This document shows positions 47,549-55,538 of a stretch of 64,000 bases of DNA, one piece after another (the stretch's first letter is position 1; each line of letters opens with the position of its first letter). Location of the stretch: the NCBI RefSeq assembly GCF_001687325.1, contig NZ_LZRD01000003.1:248001-312000 (forward strand), given 5' to 3'. The translations under genes and the position numbers were made by a program. The notes beneath the pieces were generated by a model. The model made no database searches. It was not told the DNA's origin and saw only the letters and a program-made list of their open reading frames with translations. The stretch is from Streptomyces sp. PTY087I2 (GTDB taxonomy: Bacteria > Actinomycetota > Actinomycetes > Streptomycetales > Streptomycetaceae).

Positions 47549-48364
47549 ATGACCTCCATGCGGATCTCCCAGCTCGCCGAGCGCAGCGGGGTGCCGGCGA
47601 CGACCCTGCGGTTCTACGAGAGCGCGGGCCTGCTGTCCGCCGACCGGACCCCCGCCGGGTACCGGATGTACGGCGAGGACGCGGTCGACCGGCTGGCGTT
47701 CATCGGCGCGGCCAAGCATCTGGGGCTTGCGCTGGAGGAGATCGGGGAGCTGGTGGGGGTGTGGGAGGCCGGCGCGTGCCGCGATGTGAAGGCGGATCTG
47801 CGGCCCCGGATCTCGGCGCGCCTGGCCGAGGCGGAGGCCCGCGCCGCCGAGCTGGCGGCTTTCACCGCTTCTCTGCGCGGGGCCCTGGCCCACCTGGACG
47901 CACTGCCGGACCGGGCGGGGCGGTGCGACCCGGAGTGCGGCTTCCTGGCGCCGGGAGCGGGGTCGGCAGCCCCGGGGTCGGCAGCCGTCTCCGGCGGGGC
48001 CGTCGGCGGACAGCCGGTCGATGTCGTCCTGTCGCCCGGGCGGCGGGCCGCCGAGCAGGAGGCGGAACGGTGGCGCGCCGCGCCGGTGGCGTGCTCGCTG
48101 ACCGGCGAGGGGCTTCACGAGCGCACCGCCCAGTGGCGCGAGGCCGTCGCCGGGGCGACCCGGACAGCCGTGCCCGAAGGCCTGCGGCTGACCCTGCCCG
48201 TCGACCGGGTCACGCGCGTCGCCGAGCTGGCGGCCGCAGAGCAGGAGTGCTGCCCGTTCTTCGACTTCCGCCTCCACCTGGACGGCCCGTATCTGCACCT
48301 GGAGGTCCGCGCGCCCGCCGACGGCGGCACGCTGCTCACGGACCTCTTCGGCCCCACCGACTGA
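47549..48364 (+). CDS. MerR-family transcriptional regulator with Cys-rich C-terminal domain
   Basis: 271 residues (ATG 47549, or ATG 47558 giving [11 protein letters not shown]). The MerR HTH ([20 protein letters not shown], then [16 protein letters not shown]) is followed by a dimerisation helix and Cys-containing loop ([21 protein letters not shown]). Unlike classical MerR/ZntR (about 130-150 aa) there is a second domain of about 110 residues with [20 protein letters not shown] and [16 protein letters not shown]. The Cys pairs suggest metal or redox sensing. It controls its own stretched promoter and probably ynfA downstream. Confidence 0.85.
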   Translation: MTSMRISQLAERSGVPATTLRFYESAGLLSADRTPAGYRMYGEDAVDRLAFIGAAKHLGLALEEIGELVGVWEAGACRDVKADLRPRISARLAEAEARAAELAAFTASLRGALAHLDALPDRAGRCDPECGFLAPGAGSAAPGSAAVSGGAVGGQPVDVVLSPGRRAAEQEAERWRAAPVACSLTGEGLHERTAQWREAVAGATRTAVPEGLRLTLPVDRVTRVAELAAAEQECCPFFDFRLHLDGPYLHLEVRAPADGGTLLTDLFGPTD

Positions 48365-48419
48365 CACCCTCCCCCGTCCCCTTCTGCCCTGCCCGCCCTT
48401 CACCAGGAAGCCCTCCCCC

Positions 48420-48755
48420 GTGCTCGTCGCCCGTTCCATCGCCCTGTTCGTCGTCGCCGCGCTGTTCGAGATCGGGGGCGCCTGGCTGGTCTGGCAGGGC
48501 CTGCGGGAGCACAGGGGCTGGGCGTGGATCGGGGCCGGCGTCATCGCGCTCGGTCTGTACGGCGTGGTCGCCACCTTCCAGAGCGACGACAACTTCGGCC
48601 GCATCCTCGCGGCGTACGGCGGCATCTTCGTCGCCGGATCGATCGCCTGGGGCATGATCGCCGACGGCTACCGCCCGGACCGCTTCGACATCATCGGGGC
48701 CCTGGTCTGCCTGGCCGGCATGGCCGTGATCATGTACGCGCCGCGCGGGCACTAG
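48420..48755 (+). CDS. YnfA family (UPF0060) membrane protein
   Basis: 111 residues, four membrane helices, with the family segments [26 protein letters not shown] and [19 protein letters not shown] plus the C-terminal [16 protein letters not shown]. YnfA resembles small multidrug-resistance transporters and in some bacteria exports cations or drugs. The GTG start lies 56 bp after merR in the same direction, so it is the likely MerR target gene. Ends in TAG that overlaps a TAGTCT -10-like hexamer for the next gene. Confidence 0.85.
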   Translation: MLVARSIALFVVAALFEIGGAWLVWQGLREHRGWAWIGAGVIALGLYGVVATFQSDDNFGRILAAYGGIFVAGSIAWGMIADGYRPDRFDIIGALVCLAGMAVIMYAPRGH

Positions 48756-48780
48756 TCTGGGGGCACCACCTGGGGGGCCG

Positions 48781-49512
48781 ATGACAACAGCCGACGCACC
48801 GCCCATCGTCTTCGTGCACGGGACTCGTTTCAGCGCGGGGCAATGGAGTACGCAACTCGCCGCACTCCAGGAGGAGTTCCCGGTTACCGCCGTCGACCTT
48901 CCGGGCCACGGAGCGCGCTCGGCGCAGCCCTGGAGTCTGAGCGCCGCGACGGAGGTCGTCGCCGCCGCGGTGGACTCACTCGACGGCGGACCGGCCGTGG
49001 TCGTCGGGCATTCCCTCGGCGGTTACGTGTCGCTGGAGTTCGCCCGGTGCTGCCCGGAGCGTTTGCGCGGGCTGGTTCTCGCGGGCGCCAGCGCGTCCAC
49101 CCGCGGCCCCTGGGCCACGCCCTACCGGTGGGTCGCCGGCCTGATCCCCCGCATCTCGGCGGACCGGCTGTCCCGGTGGAACGACCGGCTGCTGCTGCGG
49201 CACTACCCACAGAACGTGGTGGAGGCGACCATCCGCTCCGGCTACGCCTTCCACACCCTGCCCTCCGCCTGGGGCGAGGTACTGGGCCGCTTCGGCACGG
49301 ACGCGCTGCGCCATGTGGCGGCGCCGGTGCTGATCCTGAACGGCGAGAAGGACACCGTCTTCCGGTCCGGCGAGGCCGACTTCGCCCGCGCGCATCCGGA
49401 TGCCCGTATCGAATTGATCCCACGGGCCAGACATCTCGCGAACTTCGACGCCCCGGACGCCTTCGCCGACGCGGTCCGCCGCTTCGCCCGGGAGCTTCCT
49501 GTGGCCGGCTGA
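48781..49512 (+). CDS. Alpha/beta-fold hydrolase
   Basis: 243 residues. Oxyanion motif IVFVHGTRFSAGQW, nucleophile elbow VVGHSLGGYVSLEFA (Ser near 77), acidic residue in LILNGEKDTVF and His in IPRARHLANF form a full catalytic triad. Soluble, no signal. Similar to esterases and haloperoxidase-like hydrolases; the substrate is open. GGGGGG precedes the ATG, and TAGTCT at 48753-48758 could be its -10. Confidence 0.85.
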   Translation: MTTADAPPIVFVHGTRFSAGQWSTQLAALQEEFPVTAVDLPGHGARSAQPWSLSAATEVVAAAVDSLDGGPAVVVGHSLGGYVSLEFARCCPERLRGLVLAGASASTRGPWATPYRWVAGLIPRISADRLSRWNDRLLLRHYPQNVVEATIRSGYAFHTLPSAWGEVLGRFGTDALRHVAAPVLILNGEKDTVFRSGEADFARAHPDARIELIPRARHLANFDAPDAFADAVRRFARELPVAG

Positions 49513-49548
49513 GCGTCCGGTCACGGACGCCGCCCACTCGGCGCGCGG

Positions 49549-50469
49549 TCACCCCACGTCGGTGCCGAGGACGCGATCGAGCGCCGCCCGGCCCGCGGGT
49601 CCCCAGGCCGGCTTGCCGCCGGGAAGCCCCCGGTCTCCGTTCTGGCCCATGAGCATGAGGAACAGGCTCTTCAGCGCGGCCAGTCCACGGGCGCGCCGGA
49701 CCGTCGCCCCGTCCGCGTACGCGTACGCGTCGAAGAACCGTGCGGCGCCGCCCCGGGGAAGGACGACCCAGGCGGCCGCGAGGTCCCACGCCGGATCGCC
49801 GGCGAACAGGTCCCCGAAGTCGATCACGCCCGAGAGCGTCCCGTCCGACACGACGACGTTCGCGGGGTGGAGGTCACCGTGCACCCAGACCGGCGGGCCC
49901 TCCCACGCGGGGGCGGCGACCGCGTCGTCCCAGACGGCCCGGACCTCGTCGGCCCTGCCGTCGAGGGCGACGGACCGGAAGAAGTGGTCGAAGCCCTCGG
50001 TGTACGTGCCCGGGTGAGCGCCCCGGTCCACAACGCCCGGCGCCTCGGCGGGCGCCGCCACATGGAGCGCCCGCAGGAAGTCCGCCAGGGTGTCGGCCGC
50101 GTGGCCGCCGCGGCTGATCGAGGTGCGGTCGAGCGGCTCGCCGGGCACCCACGTCATGACCGTCCAGTGCTTCGGGAAGCGTGCGGACGGTTCCCCGGCC
50201 CGCACCGGGCGCGGGACGGGGAGCGGCAGTAGCGGAGCGAGGTGGGGCAGCCACCGGCGCTCCTTGCGCTGAAGGTCCGGGGCGCGTTCGGTACGCGGCA
50301 TACGTACGGCCAACTCGTCCCCGAGGCGCCACTGCTGGTTGTCCCAGCCGCCCGCGACCTCGCGGACGGCCAGTCCCGCGAGGTCGGGATGCTGCTCCCG
50401 GAGCAGGGCACGGACCAGGTCCGCCGTGATCTCGATCCCGGCGGCGGTGTCGGAGGCGGAGTCGGTCAT
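49549..50469 (-). CDS. Aminoglycoside phosphotransferase-family kinase
   Basis: 306 residues with an APH/choline-kinase fold: N-lobe LAVRMPRTERAPDLQRKE (Lys/Arg-rich ATP region), catalytic HGDLHPANVVV and metal-binding IDFGDLFAGDPAWDLA. It phosphorylates a small hydroxylated molecule such as an aminoglycoside or macrolide; the PVPRPVRAGEPS segment resembles the enzymes near macrolide kinases. Whether it confers resistance is not deducible. Convergent with the alpha/beta hydrolase, 36 bp between stops. Confidence 0.85.
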   Translation of the reverse strand: MTDSASDTAAGIEITADLVRALLREQHPDLAGLAVREVAGGWDNQQWRLGDELAVRMPRTERAPDLQRKERRWLPHLAPLLPLPVPRPVRAGEPSARFPKHWTVMTWVPGEPLDRTSISRGGHAADTLADFLRALHVAAPAEAPGVVDRGAHPGTYTEGFDHFFRSVALDGRADEVRAVWDDAVAAPAWEGPPVWVHGDLHPANVVVSDGTLSGVIDFGDLFAGDPAWDLAAAWVVLPRGGAARFFDAYAYADGATVRRARGLAALKSLFLMLMGQNGDRGLPGGKPAWGPAGRAALDRVLGTDVG

Positions 50470-50510
50470 GCCGAGCCACGGTACCGGGGAGCGCCCGGCC
50501 GGTCACGCGG

Positions 50511-50945
50511 TCAGTCCAGGCAGAACTCGTTGCCCTCGACGTCCTGCATCACGAGGCAGGACTCGTTCTCCTCGTCGGCCAGGAGCAGGCGTACCCGCTT
50601 CGCGCCGAGCGGCAGCAGTCGTGCGCACTCGGCCTCCAGCGCGGCGAGGCGCTCCTCCCCCACGAGCCCGGTGCCGACCCGCACATCAAGATGCACCCGG
50701 TTCTTGACGACCTTCTCCTCGGGGACGCGCTGGAAGTACAGCCGCGGGCCCGCCCCCGTCGGGTCCTGGCAGGCGAAGCCCGCGTCCCGCTTCTCCGGCG
50801 GCAGGGAGAGGGCGTAATCGTCCCAACTGGCGAACCCCTTCGGCGGCGGCGGTACGACGTACCCCAGCACCTCGCACCAGAAGTGGGCGACGCGCGTGGG
50901 CGACGCGCAGTCGAAGGTGACCTGGACCTGCTTGATCGACGTCAT
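50511..50945 (-). CDS. VOC family protein (glyoxalase-like)
   Basis: 144 residues from the ATG at 50945. Two beta-alpha-beta-beta-beta units of the vicinal oxygen chelate fold: QVTFDCASPTRVAHFWCEVLGY and KNRVHLDVRVGTGLVGEERLA, ending VMQDVEGNEFCLD. The HLDV and final Glu positions are the usual metal ligands. Glyoxalase-like domains of this subgroup are often resistance or dioxygenase-like proteins of unknown substrate. The much longer frame extending to 52373 is not real upstream of this point. Confidence 0.85.
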   Translation of the reverse strand: MTSIKQVQVTFDCASPTRVAHFWCEVLGYVVPPPPKGFASWDDYALSLPPEKRDAGFACQDPTGAGPRLYFQRVPEEKVVKNRVHLDVRVGTGLVGEERLAALEAECARLLPLGAKRVRLLLADEENESCLVMQDVEGNEFCLD

Positions 50946-51104
50946 CGGGCCACCGTAGGGGGGCCGCCGTTCGACGGGCATCCGAATTTCCGCACACGCG
51001 AGCCGCCTGACAAAAGGAGGGGCGGAAGCCCGAGGGTGCTGAAAGGATCGCCCCCGTCCGCACGCAGCACACGATGTCCCGACCACGCAGGAGACGCACC
51101 CACC

Positions 51105-51557
51105 GTGACCCGCACCAGCGCCGTTTCGCTGATCCGTTCCCGTACCCTCTCCGACGTCGCCGAGTACGCCTACGCGGCCACGGCGCCCGCCGGGGCACGG
51201 CTGATCTTCCTCGCCGGCGCGTGTCCGCTCGACGAGCACGGCGGCACCGTGGCCGTCGGGGACCACGCGGGCCAGGCCGCGCAGGCCGTGGCGAATCTGC
51301 GGACCGCGCTCGCCGACGCCGGGGCCTCGGTCGAGGACGTCATCAGCACCCGGGTCCTCGTGGCATCGGCCCGGCAGGAGGACCTCGTGGCCGCCTGGCA
51401 GGTGGTCCGGGACGCGTTCGGCGATCACGATGTGCCCAGCACCCTGATGGGCGTCACCGTGCTCGGCTACGCCGACCAGCTCGTGGAGATCGAAGCCGTG
51501 GCCGCCGTCCTCGACGAGCCGGAGGCCGGAGGACCGGCTTGCCCGCCGTCGGCGTAA
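51105..51557 (+). CDS. RidA (YjgF/YER057c/UK114) family protein
   Basis: 150 residues from a GTG at 51105 (GGAG about ten bases upstream). RidA features: EYAYAATAPAGARLIFLAGACPLDEHG, HAGQAAQAVANLRTALADAGA, then VISTRVLVASARQEDLVAAW with the conserved Arg of the active site (RVLV), and STLMGVTVLGYADQLVEIEAVA. RidA proteins hydrolyse reactive enamines and imines released by PLP enzymes. Not clearly in an operon. Confidence 0.88.
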   Translation: MTRTSAVSLIRSRTLSDVAEYAYAATAPAGARLIFLAGACPLDEHGGTVAVGDHAGQAAQAVANLRTALADAGASVEDVISTRVLVASARQEDLVAAWQVVRDAFGDHDVPSTLMGVTVLGYADQLVEIEAVAAVLDEPEAGGPACPPSA

Positions 51558-51596
51558 TGACGGGGTGAGCCTCCGCGCCCCCTCACCCTGAGGCGG

Positions 51597-52244
51597 GTGA
51601 GCGATGCCCGAGCCGCCGCCGAGACGGCCGACGAGAAGAGCGCGGACCGTCTGACGACCCTGTCCGACGGGATCTTCGCCATCGCGATGACCCTGCTGGT
51701 CCTGGACCTCCAGGTCGAACCGGGGCTCGACAAGGACGAGTTCACCGAGGCCGTGCGCCGGGCGCTGCCGGACCTCGGCGCGTACGCCCTGAGCTTCACG
51801 ATTCTGGCCGGGTTCTGGCGCGACCACCGGCTGATCGTGCGTCTTGTCCCGCGCTTCGAGGGGGTGGCGCTCCGGTTCGCGCTGATGTGGCTCGGCGCCA
51901 TCGCCCTCGTCCCGTTCCCGACGGCGCTGCTCTCCGAGTACGCCGCGCGCCCGCTGACCGTGGCCGTGTACGCGGGCATGGTCGCCGTCACGAACCTGCT
52001 GGAGCTGGCGATGTTCCTGACCGGCCGGAGGGCGACGGAGCACACGGCAGAGGCCGCCCACGGCGATGTGGGCCGGGCGGTCACCGCGGATCTGGCCTCG
52101 ACCGCCGCTCTCTTCGCCGCGACCGTGCCGGTCGCCTACCTCGTCTCCCCCGTCGCGGCCATGTGGTGCTGGCTGGCCCTGGTCCCCATCAAGCTCACCC
52201 ATCGGAAGCGCGCCACCGCCCGTCGGCACGGCCGCGCGAGCTGA
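51597..52244 (+). CDS. TMEM175-family (DUF1211) potassium channel-like protein
   Basis: 215 residues. The diagnostic first segment RLTTLSDGIFAIAMTLLVLDL is the TMEM175 filter helix; five more helices follow (for example ALSFTILAGFWRDHRLIV and FALMWLGAIALVPFPTALL). Bacterial members assemble as tetramers that conduct potassium. GTG start with GAGGCGG nearby. It may run in the same transcript as ridA, 39 bp upstream. Confidence 0.85.
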   Translation: MSDARAAAETADEKSADRLTTLSDGIFAIAMTLLVLDLQVEPGLDKDEFTEAVRRALPDLGAYALSFTILAGFWRDHRLIVRLVPRFEGVALRFALMWLGAIALVPFPTALLSEYAARPLTVAVYAGMVAVTNLLELAMFLTGRRATEHTAEAAHGDVGRAVTADLASTAALFAATVPVAYLVSPVAAMWCWLALVPIKLTHRKRATARRHGRAS

Positions 52245-52382
52245 GCGCCGAAGGGACGGGCCCGTCCCCGTACGGACGTACCGGCCGCGCCGTCTCCTCC
52301 CGCGCGGGCGACGATGGGAAGAACCGGCCGCGCGCGCCGGTACACACCTGTCACTCGAACGGCACACCCCCACAGCATTCTC

Positions 52383-52403
52383 ATCTCATATCTGAGATAG
52401 CCT
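52383..52403 (+). promoter_or_regulatory. Leaderless promoter with palindrome upstream of XRE-MurA gene
   Basis: ATCTCA-TATC-TGAGAT (52383-52398) is a 6+6 inverted repeat immediately followed by, and sharing its last T with, a -10 hexamer TAGCCT (52398-52403). Seven bases later is the ATG at 52410 with no Shine-Dalgarno, so transcription should start at the ATG. The palindrome overlies the promoter core and is a likely operator for the XRE domain of the encoded protein. Confidence 0.65.
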
Positions 52404-52409
52404 GCCGTC

Positions 52410-53939
52410 ATGTCAGACGACTACCTCGTACGTATCGGCAAGCTCATCCGTGACGCCCGTCAGCATCGGGGCTGGACACAGACGCAGTTGGCCGAGGCTC
52501 TCGGTACCAGCCAGAGCGCCGTCAACCGCATCGAGCGCGGCAACCAGAACATCAGCCTTGAGATGATCGCCCGTATCGGCGAGGCTCTCGACAGCGAGAT
52601 CGTGTCGCTCGGTTACGCCGGACCCATGCATCTGCGGGTCGTCGGCGGCCGGCGGCTCTCCGGGGCCATCGACGTCAAGACCAGCAAGAACGCCTGCGTC
52701 GCGCTGCTGTGCGCCTCGCTCCTCAACAAGGGGCGTACGGTGCTGCGCCGGGTGGCCCGGATCGAGGAGGTGTTCCGGCTCCTGGAGGTGCTGAACTCCA
52801 TCGGGGTGCGCACCCGCTGGGTCAACGACGGTGTGGACCTGGAGATCGTGCCGCCCGCGCAGCTGGACCTGGCGGCGATCGACGCCGACGCCGCGCGCCG
52901 GACCCGGTCGATCATCATGTTCCTGGGACCGCTGCTGCACCGGACGGAGCAGTTCACCCTGCCGTACGCGGGCGGCTGCGACCTGGGCACCCGCACGATC
53001 GAACCGCACATGATCGCGCTGCGCCGCTTCGGCCTGGAGATCGCCGCGACCGAGGGCCTGTACCACGCGCAGGTCGACCGCACCGTCGCCCCGGACCGGC
53101 CCATCGTGCTGACCGAGCGCGGCGACACGGTGACCGAGAACGCCCTGCTGGCCGCCGCCCGCCACGACGGCACGACGGTCATCCGCAACGCCTCGTCCAA
53201 CTACATGGTCCAGGACCTGTGCTTCTTCCTGGAGGCCCTGGGCGTACGGGTCGACGGGGTCGGTACGACGACGCTCACCGTCCACGGGGTCCCGCAGATC
53301 GACGTGGACGTGGACTACTCCCCCTCCGAGGACCCGGTCGAGGCGATGAGCCTGCTGGCCGCCGCCGTGGTGACCGAGTCCGAACTCACCATCCGCCGGG
53401 TGCCGATCGAGTTCCTGGAGATCGAGCTCGCCGTCCTGGAGGAGATGGGCGTCGACTGCGACCGCACCCCGGAGTACGCGGCCGACAACGCACGCACCCG
53501 CCTGGTGGACCTGACCGTGCGGCCCTCCAAGCTGGAGGCCCCGATCGACAAGATCCACCCGATGCCGTTCCCCGGCCTCAACATCGACAACGTCCCGTTC
53601 TTCGCGGCGATCGCCGCCGCCGCGCACGGCCAGACCCTGATCCACGACTGGGTCTACGACAACCGCGCGATCTACCTCACCGACCTCAACCGCCTCGGTG
53701 GCCGCCTCCAACTCCTCGACCCCCACCGGGTCCTGGTCGAGGGCCCGACCCGCTGGCGCGCCGCCGAAATGATGTGCCCGCCCGCCCTGCGGCCCGCCGT
53801 GGTGGTGCTGCTGGCGATGATGGCGGCCGAGGGCACCTCCGTACTCCGCAACGTGTATGTGATCAACCGCGGTTACGAGGAACTGGCCGAGCGGCTCAAC
53901 TCGGTGGGCGCCCAGATCGAAATCTTCAGGGACATCTGA
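52410..53939 (+). CDS. murA: UDP-N-acetylglucosamine 1-carboxyvinyltransferase-like protein fused to XRE HTH domain
   Basis: 509 residues in two parts. Residues 1-65 are a Cro/C1-type HTH: LIRDARQHRGWTQTQLAEAL then GTSQSAVNRIERGNQNIS. Residues about 70-509 are a complete EPSP/MurA fold. MurA landmarks are kept: TSKNAC (Lys-Asn pair), active-site loop YAGGCDLGTRTIEPH with the Cys that reacts with PEP, and NVPFFAAIAAAAHGQT. So it may add enolpyruvate to UDP-GlcNAc and also bind DNA. Such fusions occur as the second MurA in Streptomyces; a canonical MurA would be encoded elsewhere. A palindrome sits on its own promoter. Confidence 0.85.
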   Translation: MSDDYLVRIGKLIRDARQHRGWTQTQLAEALGTSQSAVNRIERGNQNISLEMIARIGEALDSEIVSLGYAGPMHLRVVGGRRLSGAIDVKTSKNACVALLCASLLNKGRTVLRRVARIEEVFRLLEVLNSIGVRTRWVNDGVDLEIVPPAQLDLAAIDADAARRTRSIIMFLGPLLHRTEQFTLPYAGGCDLGTRTIEPHMIALRRFGLEIAATEGLYHAQVDRTVAPDRPIVLTERGDTVTENALLAAARHDGTTVIRNASSNYMVQDLCFFLEALGVRVDGVGTTTLTVHGVPQIDVDVDYSPSEDPVEAMSLLAAAVVTESELTIRRVPIEFLEIELAVLEEMGVDCDRTPEYAADNARTRLVDLTVRPSKLEAPIDKIHPMPFPGLNIDNVPFFAAIAAAAHGQTLIHDWVYDNRAIYLTDLNRLGGRLQLLDPHRVLVEGPTRWRAAEMMCPPALRPAVVVLLAMMAAEGTSVLRNVYVINRGYEELAERLNSVGAQIEIFRDI

Positions 53940-53952
53940 GGTTTGATCGCGG

Positions 53953-53987
53953 TTCCGCCCCGACAAGGACCCTCATCAGGGGCGGAA
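53953..53987 (+). terminator. Terminator after XRE-MurA gene
   Basis: TTCCGCCCC (53953-53961) pairs with GGGGCGGAA (53979-53987), 9-bp stem and 17-nt loop, 13 bp after the stop; a T6 run follows at 54003. Confidence 0.7.
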
Positions 53988-54095
53988 TAGGACCTTCCAT
54001 GATTTTTTATGGCTAGTTCCGCACTCACTCCGTCACCCCCTGTGGCCACTACATTCACCTCTGTCCAGACACACGACCGGGGGGAACAGACAACT

Positions 54096-55382
54096 ATGCG
54101 CTCCACAGGGTCCACAGGGTCCATCAGCCGCATCGGAAGATCACTCATGACGGTGACCGCGCATACGGCCGCCGTAGCGGTCGCCGTCATGGGTCTCGCC
54201 GCCTCACCGGCCGCCGCGGCGCCCGCGGCCACGGCGGCGCCCCAGCTCGGAGACTCCTGTACCGCGGCCGACCTCGGCACACGGCACCCGTACATCAAGA
54301 GCACCGAAGTGTCCCCGACGATCACCCACTTCAAGGGCTGGTTCGTCACCGAAGGCACGACCGGCACCCATTCCGTCGTCACCAACGTCGAGACGACCAT
54401 CTCGGTCTCCGTCGGCCTCAACGGCGGCGTCGAGGGCAGTTTCGCCGCCGAGACCCTCGGCCAGGTCGGAGCGAGCCTCGGCCTGAACGTCAAGGTCGAC
54501 TACTCCTCGACCAGCAGCGAGTCGAGCTCGATCACCTGGAACTTCAGCCAACCCGGCTACTACGGCGTCTACAAGGGCACGAAGAAGGTCACCGGCACCT
54601 ACGGAAGCCTGAACTGCAACCGCACCCAGCAGGGTGACGGGAGCTGGGCCCTGAAGTGGGCCGAGGGGCCCGGCGCCGGCAGCTTCACCACCTACACCAC
54701 CCTGGAAGAAGGCGCGGTGCGCTGCCAGGACACGGTGCCCGCGGGCAGCATCATGGCCAAGGCGCAGAGCCTCCTCGACTGCGGCTCGCCCACCGCGAAG
54801 GCCGAGCACCCGGCGGGTGCGGTGGCGCCGACGGCGCGGCAGAAGCAGAACCGCCTCGCACAGCCCCCGGCTCTCGCCGGCGGCGCGCCCGCCGAGCAGC
54901 CCCGGGCCACCGGGCTCGGCGCACGGGCCGCTCTCGACTGCCAGACCCAGGTCTACAAGATCGCCGTACCCGGCAAGCCGCTGTCCTGGGGCGCTCCGAT
55001 CCTGGCGAGCGACGGTGTCCGCCTGCGCCCCTCGACGATCTTCAGCGCCCACCTGGACCACTGGCGTCTGTGCAACGTGACGGAGAGCAACGGGGTCATC
55101 GAGGCGTCCCTGTGGAACTGGGGCAGCGGCTGGTGCGCGACCATCACCCCGCAGAACGCGGCCACCGACCGGGCGGCCCTGATGACGGCTCCCTGCGCGG
55201 AGGACGACCTCCAGCGGTTCTACATCTACCGTGACGTGCCCGGCAGTTCGAAGATCGGTGTGCAGAACAAGTACACCGGCTCCATGATGGGCCACGACCG
55301 TTACGCGGACGGGGAGTTCATCCGCCAGTACTCCAGCGGCAGGCAGGACGGTACGGGTACGTACGCCCTGTCCGGAGTCTGA
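54096..55382 (+). CDS. Secreted protein with pore-former-like N-domain and trefoil-like C-domain
   Basis: 428 residues from the ATG at 54096. Signal peptide with SLMTVTAHTAAVAVAVMGLA and cleavage after ASPAAAAPA. The N-terminal domain (about 50-210) alternates Ser/Thr/Gly with Val/Ile (VTNVETTISVSVGLNGGV, VKVDYSSTSSESSSITWNF) and ends GYYGVYKGTKKVTGTYGS; this is the pattern of aerolysin/ETX-type amphipathic beta-strands. A Pro/Ala linker (about 250-305) precedes a Cys- and Trp-rich domain (SLWNWGSGWCATITPQNAATDRAALM) suggestive of a ricin-like trefoil. No exact family recognised. The tandem TCCACAGGG repeat at 54100 encodes STGSTG. Confidence 0.7.
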   Translation: MRSTGSTGSISRIGRSLMTVTAHTAAVAVAVMGLAASPAAAAPAATAAPQLGDSCTAADLGTRHPYIKSTEVSPTITHFKGWFVTEGTTGTHSVVTNVETTISVSVGLNGGVEGSFAAETLGQVGASLGLNVKVDYSSTSSESSSITWNFSQPGYYGVYKGTKKVTGTYGSLNCNRTQQGDGSWALKWAEGPGAGSFTTYTTLEEGAVRCQDTVPAGSIMAKAQSLLDCGSPTAKAEHPAGAVAPTARQKQNRLAQPPALAGGAPAEQPRATGLGARAALDCQTQVYKIAVPGKPLSWGAPILASDGVRLRPSTIFSAHLDHWRLCNVTESNGVIEASLWNWGSGWCATITPQNAATDRAALMTAPCAEDDLQRFYIYRDVPGSSKIGVQNKYTGSMMGHDRYADGEFIRQYSSGRQDGTGTYALSGV

Positions 55383-55448
55383 CGGCCCGGACCCGGTGAG
55401 CGGCCCCGCAGGTGATCCGTTCGGGCCCGCAGCACCGCTGTTGGCGAT

Positions 55449-55498
55449 ATCTTCGTACTGCATCTTCGTACTGCCCGGCCACGTCGCCGGGCAGTACG
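55449..55498 (+). repeat. Tandem 13-bp repeat followed by 13-bp inverted repeat
   Basis: ATCTTCGTACTGC occurs twice head to tail (55449-55461, 55462-55474). The second copy runs into a perfect inverted repeat: CGTACTGCCCGGC (55467-55479) with GCCGGGCAGTACG (55486-55498), 6-nt loop. It lies 41 bp before the TIR-WD40 operon and 67-116 bp after the secreted-protein stop, so it may be a terminator, an operator array, or both. Confidence 0.8.
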
Positions 55499-55538
55499 TC
55501 GCACGATGACGCCTGGCACGAGGGACCGGTGGGAACGG

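Noticed and set aside
50946..52373. N-terminal extension of the VOC gene by nearly 480 residues on the minus strand
   Set aside because: The extension is antisense to the RidA and TMEM175 genes and the VOC fold starts exactly at the ATG at 50945.
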